A stretch of DNA of 64,000 nt from Haloplanus sp. CK5-1 (GCF_037201915.1 NZ_CP147505.1:992001-1056000); one strand, 5' to 3'; positions 24,717-37,262 are shown, numbered from the stretch's first letter. Notes: generated by a model not told the origin, from the sequence alone. A program made the numbers and translations.

Positions 24717-25983
24717 CGCGCAGGCGGGCCTCCGCGGAGAGTTGGTGGCCGTGTGTTCCCTCCAGTTCACAGATGCGGGCGGCCCACTCCGCAACCTCCG
24801 CCGCGCCCTCGGCGGTCGCCTCCTGGTGGGTGAGCGTCTTCAGGTACGTCCCCACCCAGATGCCGCCGCTGTAGCGGGACACCTCGAGCGTCGGGAGGCT
24901 GTGGTTGGTACCGACCGCCTTGTCCCCGAACACGACCGGGGAGTGTTCGCCGATGAACAGCGACCCGTAGTTCCGGAGGCCGTCGACGAGGTCGCGGGGC
25001 GAGTCGACCATCAACTGGAGGTGTTCCATGGCGTACTCGTTAGCCGCCTCGACGGCCGTCTCGCGGTCCGGAACGATCAGGACTTCGCCGTTCTCCGCCC
25101 ACGACTCGCGGGCGACCTCCTCGGTGCGGAGCCCCGGCAACTGGTCGTCGACGGCCTCCATCACGGCCCGGGCGTGGTCCTCGTCGAGGTCGATCAGGAC
25201 GGGACGCGAGTTCGGGTCGTGTTCGGCCTGTGCGAGTAGATCCGTTGCGACGAGGCCGGGGTCGACGGTGTCGTCGGCGACGATCAGCACCTCGGTCGGC
25301 CCGGCGAGGAAGTCGATCCCGACGTGGCCGTACACCTGTCGCTTGGCCTCCGTCGTGAACACGTTTCCGGGGCCGGCGATCTTGTCGACGCTCGGGATCG
25401 TCTCGGTGCCGTAGGCCATCCCCCCGATGGCCTGTGCGCCGCCCGCGACGTACACCTCGTCGGCTCCCGCGCTGTCCATCGCGTACAGTTGTGCGGACTG
25501 GATGGTGCCGTCGGACTGTGGCGGCGCACAGGCGACGACGCGGTCGACCCCGGCGATCGTCGCGGGGACGATCGACATCGCGGGTGCGGCGACCAGCGGG
25601 TGGCGACCCCCGGGGACGTAGACGCCCGCGGTCTCGATCGGAACGATCCGCTGTCCGAGGTAGACACCGTCCTGGAACTCCTTCTCGAAGGACTGGATGT
25701 GATCGCGCTGTTCCTCGTGGAACCGCCGGACGTTGGCGATGGTGTGGTCGATCGTCTCGCGTTCGTCCTCGGTGAGGTCCTCCCGGGCCGCCTCGATCTC
25801 GGCCTCCGAGACGCGGAGATCCTCCCGGTCGACCTCGTCCCACCGCCGTGTGAACTTCCGGATCGCGTCGTCGCCGTCCGCCCGTACGTCCGAGAGGACG
25901 TCGTGGACCGCGTCGGTCACGTCCTGTGGGATCTCGAGCGAGACGTCCGCCGCTTCCTTGAGATACGTCCCATCGGGATGCAT
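24709..25983 (-). CDS. HisD-superfamily dehydrogenase, likely sulfopropanediol-dehydrogenase-like rather than histidine biosynthetic
   Basis: A 424-residue Zn2+/NAD+-dependent four-electron dehydrogenase. Superfamily marks: VYVPGGRHPLVAAPAM, DKIAGPGNVFTTEAKRQVYG, GIDFLAGPTEVLIVAD, AMEHLQ (Glu-His), GTNHSLPT and the C-terminal GHQLS. Histidinol dehydrogenases usually have VPGG-x-A-x-YPSS, GPEHLE and GDYxAGxNHVLPT. This protein has VPGGRHPL, GDKAVGTNHSLPT and RYSGGIWVGTYLKTLTHQ, which I associate with HpsN-type 2,3-dihydroxypropane-1-sulfonate 3-dehydrogenases. No other his gene is nearby and an SDR gene overlaps its 3' end. A TATA-like box (minus strand ttttatacg) lies about 25 nt upstream of ATG 25983. 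An automatic hisD label is possible but I doubt it. Confidence 0.8.
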   Translation of the reverse strand: MHPDGTYLKEAADVSLEIPQDVTDAVHDVLSDVRADGDDAIRKFTRRWDEVDREDLRVSEAEIEAAREDLTEDERETIDHTIANVRRFHEEQRDHIQSFEKEFQDGVYLGQRIVPIETAGVYVPGGRHPLVAAPAMSIVPATIAGVDRVVACAPPQSDGTIQSAQLYAMDSAGADEVYVAGGAQAIGGMAYGTETIPSVDKIAGPGNVFTTEAKRQVYGHVGIDFLAGPTEVLIVADDTVDPGLVATDLLAQAEHDPNSRPVLIDLDEDHARAVMEAVDDQLPGLRTEEVARESWAENGEVLIVPDRETAVEAANEYAMEHLQLMVDSPRDLVDGLRNYGSLFIGEHSPVVFGDKAVGTNHSLPTLEVSRYSGGIWVGTYLKTLTHQEATAEGAAEVAEWAARICELEGTHGHQLSAEARLRDE

Positions 25984-26170
25984 ACATCGTGCTTCCCCTC
26001 GAGCGTATAAAAGACTGCGTTCGGCACGCCACCGACCGGGACCACCCGGATTGATCGCCGTCCCGACGAGACGGCGGGGAACGGAACGGAACGGATACAC
26101 GGCGTCCGTTCGACGGAGCGCCGGTTTCCTCCACCCACCTATATCACTGCCTCGCACGTACCACCGCACG

Positions 26171-26722
26171 ATGGCTCCCTACGAGGCCTTCGACGAGGAC
26201 GTGGAGGTCCACGGTCGGACGGTTCTGGCCGTCGTCGACGACGCACTCGCCCGCTTCTCGGAGACGTACCGGGAGACGGCCCGCGACGCCCTCGCGGCCA
26301 ACGGTATCGACGACCCGTCGACCGAGGAGTGGTATCCACAACAGGCCTGGCTCGACACCTTCGAGACCATCGCCGACGACCTCGAACCGCACATTCTGGA
26401 TCGTCTGGGCGAACAGATCCCCGACGTCGCGGCGTGGCCGTCGGCCCCGTCGACCGTCGCCGACGGACTCCGGTCCATCGACGACGCCTACCGCGACAAC
26501 CATCGCGGCGGCGACATCGGACACTACGAGGTCGAGGCGACCGGCGACCGTACGGCGACGGTGACCTGTCTGACACCCTACCCCTGCGAGTTCGACCGGG
26601 GGCTGGTTCGTGCCGTTGCCCGCCGGTACGCGCCCGTGGAGTCGTTCGTCTTCGTCGAGGAGCGTGGGGACCAGTGCCGGCGGGACGGCGACGACGTCTG
26701 TATCTACACCGTCTCGTGGTGA
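26171..26722 (+). CDS. Uncharacterised haloarchaeal protein with C-terminal Cys motif
   Basis: A 183-residue acidic soluble protein. The N-terminal about 95 residues are helical (VLAVVDDALARFSETYRETA, WLDTFETIADDLEPHILDRL). The C-terminal part is strand-rich and ends TCLTPYPCEFDRGLVRAVAR...QCRRDGDDVCIYTVSW. The final 'C..DGD..C.Y.V' pattern resembles small-molecule-binding V4R/heme-NO-binding-like domains, but this is only a pattern similarity. A TATA-like cacctatatcac lies about 27 nt upstream of ATG 26171. It abuts the convergent GbsR-like gene with no gap, and is divergent from the HisD-like gene. Confidence 0.7.
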   Translation: MAPYEAFDEDVEVHGRTVLAVVDDALARFSETYRETARDALAANGIDDPSTEEWYPQQAWLDTFETIADDLEPHILDRLGEQIPDVAAWPSAPSTVADGLRSIDDAYRDNHRGGDIGHYEVEATGDRTATVTCLTPYPCEFDRGLVRAVARRYAPVESFVFVEERGDQCRRDGDDVCIYTVSW

Positions 26723-27283
26723 TCACTCCCCGTCCTCGTACTGCTCGATGGCCTCGATCAGTTCCGCGGCCGAGTGTCGGGTCGCCAGCTCGAGGAGCGT
26801 CTCGACGTCGTCGTACGTTCGGGATAGTCGCCGGATGCGGTCGTACTCGGCCGTGCCCGGTTCGACGCCCGCCGCGTCCAGTCGGGACAGCGCTCGATCG
26901 AGGGTGCGCCGCGTCGTCGCCATCTCGCGGGCGACGTACTGCTGAAAGACGTTCTGGACGACGTACCAGAGATCAGTCGCGGCCTCGAACTGCACCCGCC
27001 GCCCGCCGCCGCCGGACGACCGACGACGGATCAGTCCGACGCGCGTGAGCGTGCGGGTCACGTTGCTGATGGTCGATTTCGCGTACCCCGTCTCCTCGAC
27101 CAGTTCCGGAATCGAAAGGGGTTCGATCGCGAAGTAGAGGACCCCGTACACCCGTCCCGCGCTCCGACTCAACCCGTACACCTCGACCGACCGCTCTATC
27201 GACTCGATCACCTCCTCTCGGACCGCCTCGCGGTCGGCGTCGGTCATCGTCGGTCCCCGCTCTCCGCCCGGTCGAGCCACCAT
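26723..27283 (-). CDS. GbsR/MarR-family winged-helix regulator
   Basis: A 186-residue regulator. The DNA-binding segment reads YGLSRSAGRVYGVLYFAIEP, LSIPELVEETGYAKSTISNVTRTLTRVGLIRR, then a Gly-rich wing (SSGGGGRRVQFE), a pattern typical of GbsR-like proteins that in bacteria control glycine-betaine genes. The C-terminal half is a long helical dimerisation or ligand region. ATG 27283 is preferred over ATG 27247 because a TATA-like element (minus strand tttaatactt, near 27310-27320) lies about 28-30 nt upstream. A 22-bp palindrome lies just upstream of that box and may be its own operator. The regulated genes are not identifiable here. Confidence 0.83.
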   Translation of the reverse strand: MVARPGGERGPTMTDADREAVREEVIESIERSVEVYGLSRSAGRVYGVLYFAIEPLSIPELVEETGYAKSTISNVTRTLTRVGLIRRRSSGGGGRRVQFEAATDLWYVVQNVFQQYVAREMATTRRTLDRALSRLDAAGVEPGTAEYDRIRRLSRTYDDVETLLELATRHSAAELIEAIEQYEDGE

Positions 27284-27333
27284 CCTGTCACGTCCGCACC
27301 GACGGAGCGTAAGTATTAAATTGTTTGGTCTGT

Positions 27334-27355
27334 TTGTTTGGTTTGAGCCGAACAA
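27334..27355. promoter_or_regulatory. Imperfect palindrome upstream of the GbsR-like gene
   Basis: TTGTTTGG-N6-CCGAACAA is an 8+8 bp inverted repeat with one mismatch. It lies immediately upstream of the AT-rich promoter box of the GbsR-like gene and 100 nt before the divergent small membrane-protein gene. Position suggests an autoregulatory or divergent operator. Function is inferred. Confidence 0.4.
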
Positions 27356-27453
27356 GCGAAACGAACCGCTCGCCCTCGGCTCTCCCCCTGACGCTCCGAC
27401 GGTTCGCGCGTCGGTCTCGATCCGACACACCGGACTGTCTCCCTCCACGAACC

Positions 27454-27648
27454 ATGTCATACCACACGCTCCGCACTCGTCCACGCTGTGAACGCTTGGC
27501 CGACCGGTCGGTGAATGATCCGGTCGCCGTCGGCCTTCCGGTCACCCTCCTCCTCGCCCTCGTCCACCCCTTCTGGACGCTCGCGGCCCTACTCGCCCTC
27601 GCTGGCGGCTACTGGCTGTCCGTCGGTCGTCGACCGGACTCGTCGTAA
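27454..27648 (+). CDS. 64-residue small membrane protein
   Basis: A short ORF with a polar, Arg-rich N-terminus (SYHTLRTRPRCERLADRSVN) and one or two hydrophobic segments (VAVGLPVTLLLALVHPFWTL, LAALLALAGGYWLSVG). It is divergent from the GbsR-like gene. A weak point is the lack of a clear TATA box at the leaderless distance from ATG 27454. A run of six T residues follows at 27670-27675. No family recognised. Confidence 0.5.
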   Translation: MSYHTLRTRPRCERLADRSVNDPVAVGLPVTLLLALVHPFWTLAALLALAGGYWLSVGRRPDSS

Positions 27649-27680
27649 CGCCTAATAGTCGAACACCCCTTTTTTCGGTA

Positions 27681-27725
27681 ATGACTGACTCACGAACGCA
27701 ATGGAGGTGGGAGTGTGGGGATTGA
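27681..27725 (+). CDS. 14-residue out-of-frame leader ORF before the HD gene
   Basis: ATG 27681 sits about 26 nt downstream of a TATA-like cctaatag (27651-27658), where a leaderless transcript would begin. It encodes 14 residues and stops at 27723-27725, overlapping the GTG start of the HD-domain gene in a different frame. Ribosomes starting at the 5' end would pass over the Shine-Dalgarno of the main gene. It may modulate its translation or may be a chance ATG. Confidence 0.3.
   Translation: MTDSRTQWRWECGD
27703..27709 (+). promoter_or_regulatory. Strong Shine-Dalgarno (GGAGGTG) setting the HD-gene start
   Basis: GGAGGTG is a full match to the archaeal anti-Shine-Dalgarno. It lies 5 nt before GTG 27715, which decides that start codon; the nearby ATGs at 27681 and 27701 are out of frame. 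A clear ribosome-binding site is unusual in this window, where most genes look leaderless or are coupled by overlap. Confidence 0.7.
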
Positions 27726-28392
27726 GATCAAGGAGTCCGCCGTCTCGGACGAGGCGTTCGAGGAGATGAAGGGGTTCGTCTCGGACTACCTCGCGGCCAG
27801 CGTCGAGGCCGAAGAGGACGGCGGCCGGATGCGGTGGTACCCGTGGCACAGCGCCGAGTACCGCTTCAACCACACGCTGAACGTGGTCGACTTGGCGACC
27901 GAGATCGCGGACCGCGAGGGCGCCGACGTCGACGTCGTCCGCGTCGCGGCGCTGTTTCACGACATCGCGAAACTCGAGGCGGCCCAAGAGCGCCACGCGG
28001 ACGAGGGTGCGCGCGTCGCCCGCGAGTATCTCGACACGCGCGGCGACTACCCCCAGTCGTTCGTCGAGCAGGTGACCCAGTCGGTTCGCGACCACTCGTA
28101 CCAGGGTCCCCTCGACGACGTGTCGATGGAGACGCAGTGTCTCATCGAGGCCGACGTCCTCGACAAGGTGGGGGCCAACGGTGCGGTGTTGATGCTCCTG
28201 CGGATGGGGTACGAGTCCCGCACCCACATGGACGCAAACGAGATGGTCGAACGCGTCGTCGAACGCGGCCACGACGCCGCCGACCGGGTCCAGAGCGACG
28301 CGGCCGAGAGCATCGCTCATCAGCGACTGAAGCGTGTCGTCTGGTTCCGGGAGTGGCTCGAAGAGGAAGTGCCGGGTATGGACCCGGTGTAA
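27715..28392 (+). CDS. HD-domain metal-dependent phosphohydrolase
   Basis: A 225-residue protein. HD-superfamily metal ligands are present: His in YRFNHTLNVVDLA, the HD pair in AALFHDIAKLE, His in SVRDHSYQG and Asp in IEADVLDKVGANG. Such enzymes hydrolyse phosphomonoesters or phosphodiesters, often nucleotides; the substrate here is unknown. The GTG start at 27715 is fixed by a strong Shine-Dalgarno. It is convergent with gltB, whose stop codon lies 1 nt away. Confidence 0.85.
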   Translation: MGIEIKESAVSDEAFEEMKGFVSDYLAASVEAEEDGGRMRWYPWHSAEYRFNHTLNVVDLATEIADREGADVDVVRVAALFHDIAKLEAAQERHADEGARVAREYLDTRGDYPQSFVEQVTQSVRDHSYQGPLDDVSMETQCLIEADVLDKVGANGAVLMLLRMGYESRTHMDANEMVERVVERGHDAADRVQSDAAESIAHQRLKRVVWFREWLEEEVPGMDPV

Positions 28393-28393
28393 G

Positions 28394-32923
<4,530 letters not shown>

Positions 32924-33031
32924 AGGCGGCTTACCACGCACCCCCTTATCAGCCTGTTCCTGATATCGTAACAGTTCATTAGTCACATACAAGGTAATAT
33001 ATACCATACTAGGAGTGCGGGGAAACCGACC

Positions 33032-33111
33032 CCCCGGCCGATCCGGGGAATCGTACGGATTATTGTAAGTTATCACCGGTGAGTCGCCGGACCGCCTTGG
33101 CGACCCACCGG
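33032..33111. other. Two hairpins between proS and gltB
   Basis: The 210-nt gap between the proS stop and gltB start (both minus strand) holds two inverted repeats. CCCCGG-5 nt-CCGGGG is at 33032-33048. A longer one at 33076-33111 has outer arms CCGGTG/CACCGG and inner arms GTCGCC/GGCGAC, with one mismatch and a 10-nt loop. They lie 23 nt or more after the proS stop codon and upstream of the gltB promoter region. They may end proS transcription; a regulatory role for gltB is possible but not shown. Confidence 0.5.
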
Positions 33112-33133
33112 CAAACAGTTACAACAAACCGTA

Positions 33134-34600
33134 TCAGTACGACCGTGCGAAGTAGGCCGTCTCGACTGCGTCGTCGTCACAGAGGGCGCAGGTCTCGCCC
33201 TCGTGGATCGTCTCCCCGGAGTCCTCGAAGGGGACCATGACGATTTCGGCGGCCATCTGGTCTTTGACTTTCGCCTCGCAGCCCTCGTCGCCACACCACG
33301 GAGTCTTCACGTAGCCGCCGTGTTGCCCGAGGGTGCCCAGGACGTCCGCCCGGTCCGACGCCTCCCGGACGTTCGCTTCGAGGTTCTCCTCGGCGGCGGC
33401 GTACAGTTTGGCGTACACCTCGTCGAAACTCCCCTCGACGGCGTCGACGATGTCCGAGCGATCGGCCTCGACCGACTCGCCGTCCGGTCGGTGGACGAGC
33501 GTCGCCGCCGACTCCTCTACCTCGTTCGGGCCGACCTCGATACGGACGGGGACGCCCTTCAGTTCCCACTCGTTGAACTTGAACCCCGGATTGTGCTCGT
33601 CGCGGTCGTCGAGTTCGACGCGGATTCCGGCCTCGCGCAGGTCGTCGGCGATACCCTCGGCGTAGTCGAGGACGTCCTCCTTGGTCTCTTTCTGCCAGAT
33701 CGGGACGATTGCGACCTGTTCGGGGGCCATCGTCGGTGGCAACACGAGTCCCTGATCGTCGCTGTGGGTCATGATGAGCGCGCCGAGTGCCCGCCAGGAG
33801 ACCCCCCACGAAGTGGTGTGGGCCACCCGCTCGTCCTCGTCCTCGTCGGTGAACGTGATGTCGAACGCCTCGGCGAAACTCCGCCCGAGGTGGTGGCTGG
33901 TCGCGCCTTGGACGGACTTGCCGTCGGGCATCAGCGCCTCCACCGTCGTCGTGGTGTCCGCGCCGGGGAACTTGTCGTGTTCCGGCTTCTTCCCGCGGAG
34001 CACCGGCATCGCGAGGACGTCTTCGTACAGGTCCTCGTACTGGTCGAGACGGGTCATCGTCTCCGCCCACGCGTCCTCGTCGCTCGCGTGTGCGGTGTGG
34101 CCCTCCTGCCAGAGGAACTCCTTGGTCCGGAAGAACGGCTTCGTCTCCGTCGCCTCCCACCGGATCACGCTACACCACTGGTTGATCCGCATCGGCAGGT
34201 CGCGGTGACTCCGGATCCACCGGCTCAGATACGGCGCGATGATGCTCTCGCTGGTCGGCCGGACCGCGAGTCGCTCCTCCAGTTCGTCGTAACCGCCCTG
34301 CGTGACCCACGCCACCTCGGGGTCGAACCCCTCGACCACGTCCTTCTCGCGTTCGAGGTACGACTCCGGGATGAGCATCGGGAAGTAGGCGTTCCGGACG
34401 CCGGTCGCTTTGAACCGGTCGTCGAGTTCGTCTTGGATCCGTTCCCAGAGCGCGTACCCGCGCGGGCGCGTGATGATGAACCCGCTCATGCCTTCCGGCG
34501 CGTAGTTCGCCAGTTTCGCCTTCCGGACGACTTCGGCGTACCACTCGCCCGTGCTGTGTTCTTTCGACTCGGTGATCCCGAGTTCCTGATCGTCGCTCAT
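33134..34600 (-). CDS. proS: Prolyl-tRNA synthetase (archaeal/eukaryotic type)
   Basis: A 488-residue class-II synthetase charging tRNA-Pro. Motif 2 (QWCSVIRWEATETKPFFRTKEFLWQEGHTAHA) and motif 3 are recognisable, with TSESIIAPYLSRWIRSHRDLP before them. GRSFAEAFDITF and TTSWGVSWRALGALIMTHSD belong to the active-site region. The anticodon-binding domain follows, and the C-terminal zinc domain carries CGDEGC and CALC, marking the archaeal form without the bacterial editing insertion. A TATA-like box (minus strand cgttttaagc) lies about 28 nt upstream of ATG 34600. Confidence 0.97.
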   Translation of the reverse strand: MSDDQELGITESKEHSTGEWYAEVVRKAKLANYAPEGMSGFIITRPRGYALWERIQDELDDRFKATGVRNAYFPMLIPESYLEREKDVVEGFDPEVAWVTQGGYDELEERLAVRPTSESIIAPYLSRWIRSHRDLPMRINQWCSVIRWEATETKPFFRTKEFLWQEGHTAHASDEDAWAETMTRLDQYEDLYEDVLAMPVLRGKKPEHDKFPGADTTTTVEALMPDGKSVQGATSHHLGRSFAEAFDITFTDEDEDERVAHTTSWGVSWRALGALIMTHSDDQGLVLPPTMAPEQVAIVPIWQKETKEDVLDYAEGIADDLREAGIRVELDDRDEHNPGFKFNEWELKGVPVRIEVGPNEVEESAATLVHRPDGESVEADRSDIVDAVEGSFDEVYAKLYAAAEENLEANVREASDRADVLGTLGQHGGYVKTPWCGDEGCEAKVKDQMAAEIVMVPFEDSGETIHEGETCALCDDDAVETAYFARSY

Positions 34601-34643
34601 TACCCGAAGGTACGCGAGACGTGGCTTAAAACGTGCGAAGCGC

Positions 34644-35408
34644 CTACGTCGAGTCCTTACACTCCTCGGCGTACGCGTCGGCCAACCGTGTCGGCTCCGG
34701 GAGTTTGTAGCCGTCACACAGGCGTTCGATCAGTCCGACGGCCGTCTCCGCGTCGACCCGGTGGCCCGGGCTCACGTACAGCGGGTTGATGACCGGGTTC
34801 GAGTCGTACTGCCGGGACTGGTAGGCGTAGCCGAGGACGGTCCCCTCGGGGGCGTCCACGGACTCGTCGGCCCGAACCGGCGCGCGCCACCCCTCGGGGT
34901 TCCCGTCCGTCTCGCCGTCGGCCCGTCCACAGAGGAGGCTCTTGGCGACGCCGACGCTCGGCACGTCGAGGACGACGCCCAGATGCGTCGCGAGGCCCGC
35001 CTGTCGGTAGTGGATGCGCCCGCTCCCGTCGAAGACGACGAGGTCCGGCGTCGCCTCCAGTTCTTCGAACGCCGCGAGGATCGGCCCACCCTCCCGAAAG
35101 GAGAGCAATCCGGGAACGTACGGAATCGAGAGGTCGGTCACGGCGTGGGCGCGTTCGACCACGTCGCCCCCGCGAAGGCATACGACGGCGCTGACCGCCC
35201 GTCCGTCGAGGAAGGCCTGATCGACCCCGGCGACGAGGGGGCGGTCGTCGCCGCCGAGCGTCGCGTCGGCGGACAGCGAGACGGCCGCCGGATCGACCCC
35301 CAGGTCGTCGTCGAACCGGGCAGCGTCGGCTACCTCGCGCTGCAGTGCCTCCATCTCCGCGCGGGAGTCCGAGGAGTCGGGGACGAACTCGGGGCAAGCG
35401 GGGATCAC
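34644..35408 (-). CDS. nfi: Endonuclease V (deoxyinosine 3' endonuclease)
   Basis: A 254-residue repair nuclease that nicks near deoxyinosine in DNA. Conserved family blocks are present: VAGVDQAF with the first catalytic Asp, PYVPGLLSFREG, LVVFDGSGRIHYRQAGLATHLG with Asp and the HxRxxGxAxHLG block, and GVAKSLLCG. The frame is open further, but GTG 35408 is preferred because it lies just 4 nt after the rhomboid gene's stop. The two genes appear to form one operon. Confidence 0.92.
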   Translation of the reverse strand: MIPACPEFVPDSSDSRAEMEALQREVADAARFDDDLGVDPAAVSLSADATLGGDDRPLVAGVDQAFLDGRAVSAVVCLRGGDVVERAHAVTDLSIPYVPGLLSFREGGPILAAFEELEATPDLVVFDGSGRIHYRQAGLATHLGVVLDVPSVGVAKSLLCGRADGETDGNPEGWRAPVRADESVDAPEGTVLGYAYQSRQYDSNPVINPLYVSPGHRVDAETAVGLIERLCDGYKLPEPTRLADAYAEECKDST

Positions 35409-35412
35409 GTGG

Positions 35413-36360
35413 TCACCGACGTCCGGGACCGCCGGGACCACCCGGTCCACCGGGACCCCGGCCGCCTCCGAAGGTGAGTCGGTCGGGCACCCGCCGCCGG
35501 CCCTCGACCCGCTTGCCGTAGGCCAGTCCGATCACGAGTCCGATCAGGTGCGCGAGGTGGGCGACGTTGCCCTGCCCCACCGACGCCGCCGACTGCGGCG
35601 AGAGGAAAAAGAGCACGGAGATGAGCGAGAACCCCGCCGTGAACAGCCACAGCGGTACCGGGATGATGAAGTAGAGGTAGATCCGCAGCCCGGGGTTGAG
35701 AACCGTGAGCACGCCGAGAACGGCGAAGATGGCGCCGCTGGCCCCGACGACGCTCACGACGCCAGAGGGCCCCAGACTGCCGAGCGCGATGCTGGCCCCG
35801 ACGAAACCCAACCCGGCCAGCGCGCCGGTCACTATGAAGAGGGTGGCGAAACGTCTGGACCCGACGTGGCGTTCGACCAGCGGGCCGAAGAAGTACAGCA
35901 CGATGCTGTTGCCGGCGATGTGGTAGAGGCCGCCGTGGGCAAAAATCGAGGTGAGCCACGTCCAGACGAAAAACAGGCGATCCGACCGCAGGACGAACAG
36001 CGCCGACATGACCTCCCGGCCGAACAGGGCACCGACCAGCAACTGCAGCGCGAACGTGATCCACATGAGCCCCAGAAACAGGTACGCCACGTTGCCACGG
36101 AAGTAGGCGAGGAGACCGCCCGTGCCGGTCACTCGGTCGAGGTTCGGTAGAGACGACGACAGTCCCCCATCGCTCCCGCCCTCGTCGCGGACGCTGTCGT
36201 CGAAGCCGCTGTCGAATACCCCGTCCGGATCGTTCCACTCGTTCAGCCCGGGACAGTCGTGGTTCTCCGGGAGGCGGTGTTCGGCACAGAACGTCTCGCC
36301 GCAGCGTCGACACTGATACGGCAAGTCCTCGTGACTGCCGCACTCGTCGCACTGAGCCAT
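35413..36360 (-). CDS. Rhomboid-family intramembrane serine protease with N-terminal AN1-type zinc finger
   Basis: A 315-residue protein. Residues about 4-36 form an AN1-like zinc finger (CDECGSHEDLPYQCRRC, then GETFCAEHRLPENHDC). A polar linker leads to six or seven membrane helices. Rhomboid signatures are AHGGLYHIAGNSIV, the catalytic Ser in VVGASGAIFAVLG and the catalytic His in VAHLAHLIGLVIG. The C-terminus is Gly/Pro-rich. The zinc finger would face the cytoplasm. It precedes endonuclease V in an operon with a 4-nt gap. The natural substrate is unknown. Confidence 0.94.
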   Translation of the reverse strand: MAQCDECGSHEDLPYQCRRCGETFCAEHRLPENHDCPGLNEWNDPDGVFDSGFDDSVRDEGGSDGGLSSSLPNLDRVTGTGGLLAYFRGNVAYLFLGLMWITFALQLLVGALFGREVMSALFVLRSDRLFFVWTWLTSIFAHGGLYHIAGNSIVLYFFGPLVERHVGSRRFATLFIVTGALAGLGFVGASIALGSLGPSGVVSVVGASGAIFAVLGVLTVLNPGLRIYLYFIIPVPLWLFTAGFSLISVLFFLSPQSAASVGQGNVAHLAHLIGLVIGLAYGKRVEGRRRVPDRLTFGGGRGPGGPGGPGGPGRR

Positions 36361-36419
36361 TGGTGACTCCTAACGGAGGCCCGATTAAAAAGGGGTCGCT
36401 CGTCCGTCGCTCCCGCAGG

Positions 36420-36953
36420 TTAGGCGAACGTCTCGTCGTAGAGGTCGATTGCGTGTTCGATGGCGTCTTTGGCGGCCGCCTTGTCCTCCCAGCCCAGCGT
36501 CTCGACTTCCTTGCCCTCCTCCAAGTTCTTGTACGTCGCGAAGAACTCGTCGATCTCGTCGAGGGTCTGTTGGGGGATGTCGTCGAGGTCGTCGAGGTGG
36601 TCGAACCGCGGGTCCTCGGTCGGGACGGCGATGACCTTGTCGTCCTGTTCGCCGTCGTCGTCCATCTTCATCATCGCGATGGGTCGCGCCTCGACGATAC
36701 AACCGGGGAACGTCGCGTCCTCGACGAGGACGAGGACGTCGAAGGGATCCTCGTCGTCGTAGTACGTCCGCGGGATGAAGCCGTAGTCGCTCGGGTAGTG
36801 GACGTTGCTGTGGAGGACGCGGTCGAGGACGACGCCGGGGACGTCCTTGTCGTACTCGTACTTGTTCCGTTCGCCCTTGAGACACTCGACGACGGCGGTG
36901 ATCGTCTCGGGCGGGTTCGGACCGGGCTCGAGGTCTTCCCACAGATTCACCAT
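36420..36953 (-). CDS. ppa: Inorganic pyrophosphatase (family I, soluble)
   Basis: A 177-residue enzyme hydrolysing pyrophosphate, which pulls biosynthetic reactions forward. Active-site segments are NKYEYDKDVPG, HYPSDYGFIPRTYYDDEDPFDVLVLV with the D-x-D-P-x-D metal ligands, and DDKVIAVPTEDPRFDHLDDL. The length is that of the family. ATG 36953 is used because a TATA-like element (minus strand ggactatttgg) lies about 26-30 nt upstream. It is divergent from the PadR regulator gene, separated by a 309-nt gap. Confidence 0.97.
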   Translation of the reverse strand: MVNLWEDLEPGPNPPETITAVVECLKGERNKYEYDKDVPGVVLDRVLHSNVHYPSDYGFIPRTYYDDEDPFDVLVLVEDATFPGCIVEARPIAMMKMDDDGEQDDKVIAVPTEDPRFDHLDDLDDIPQQTLDEIDEFFATYKNLEEGKEVETLGWEDKAAAKDAIEHAIDLYDETFA

Positions 36954-37262
36954 GCCGATACGTCGGCAGAAGTGCCAAATAGTCCTTTCGGGACGAATCA
37001 CGCCAACACGAATGAAAAAGTACATGAACGGCCGACTCGGAGTTCCGGTGACGGTGCTGGCGGGGTTACAGCGCCACCCCGCACGCTTGACACCACTCGG
37101 ACGCCGTGGCGACGACTCGCCGTCGTCATTCCGGCCCCGAACCAGTCTCGGCAGAAACATGTTCGGGGTCGGTAAAATACGATTCTGCAGTTATACGGCC
37201 GAAACGCGCCGTTAACGAGCGAGTTGAGAAGCGTTAAATATCCCGATGACATGTCTGTACGT
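36954..37262. other. Intergenic region between ppa and padR-like gene
   Basis: This 309-nt gap separates two divergent genes. Its left end holds the ppa promoter-like box (about 36973-36989) and its right end the padR promoter-like gttaaatatcc (about 37233-37243). Between them I see no convincing gene. A 67-codon frame from about 37011 lacks the acidic composition of the neighbours and I do not accept it. AT-rich patches lie around 37165-37215. Confidence 0.5.

Noticed and set aside
24709-25983. Plain hisD annotation
   Set aside because: Active-site surroundings differ from histidinol dehydrogenase and no his genes are nearby; kept as HisD-superfamily enzyme instead.
36998-37215. Small ORFs in the ppa-padR gap on both strands
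   Set aside because: No acidic composition, no promoter spacing, no motif; judged noncoding.
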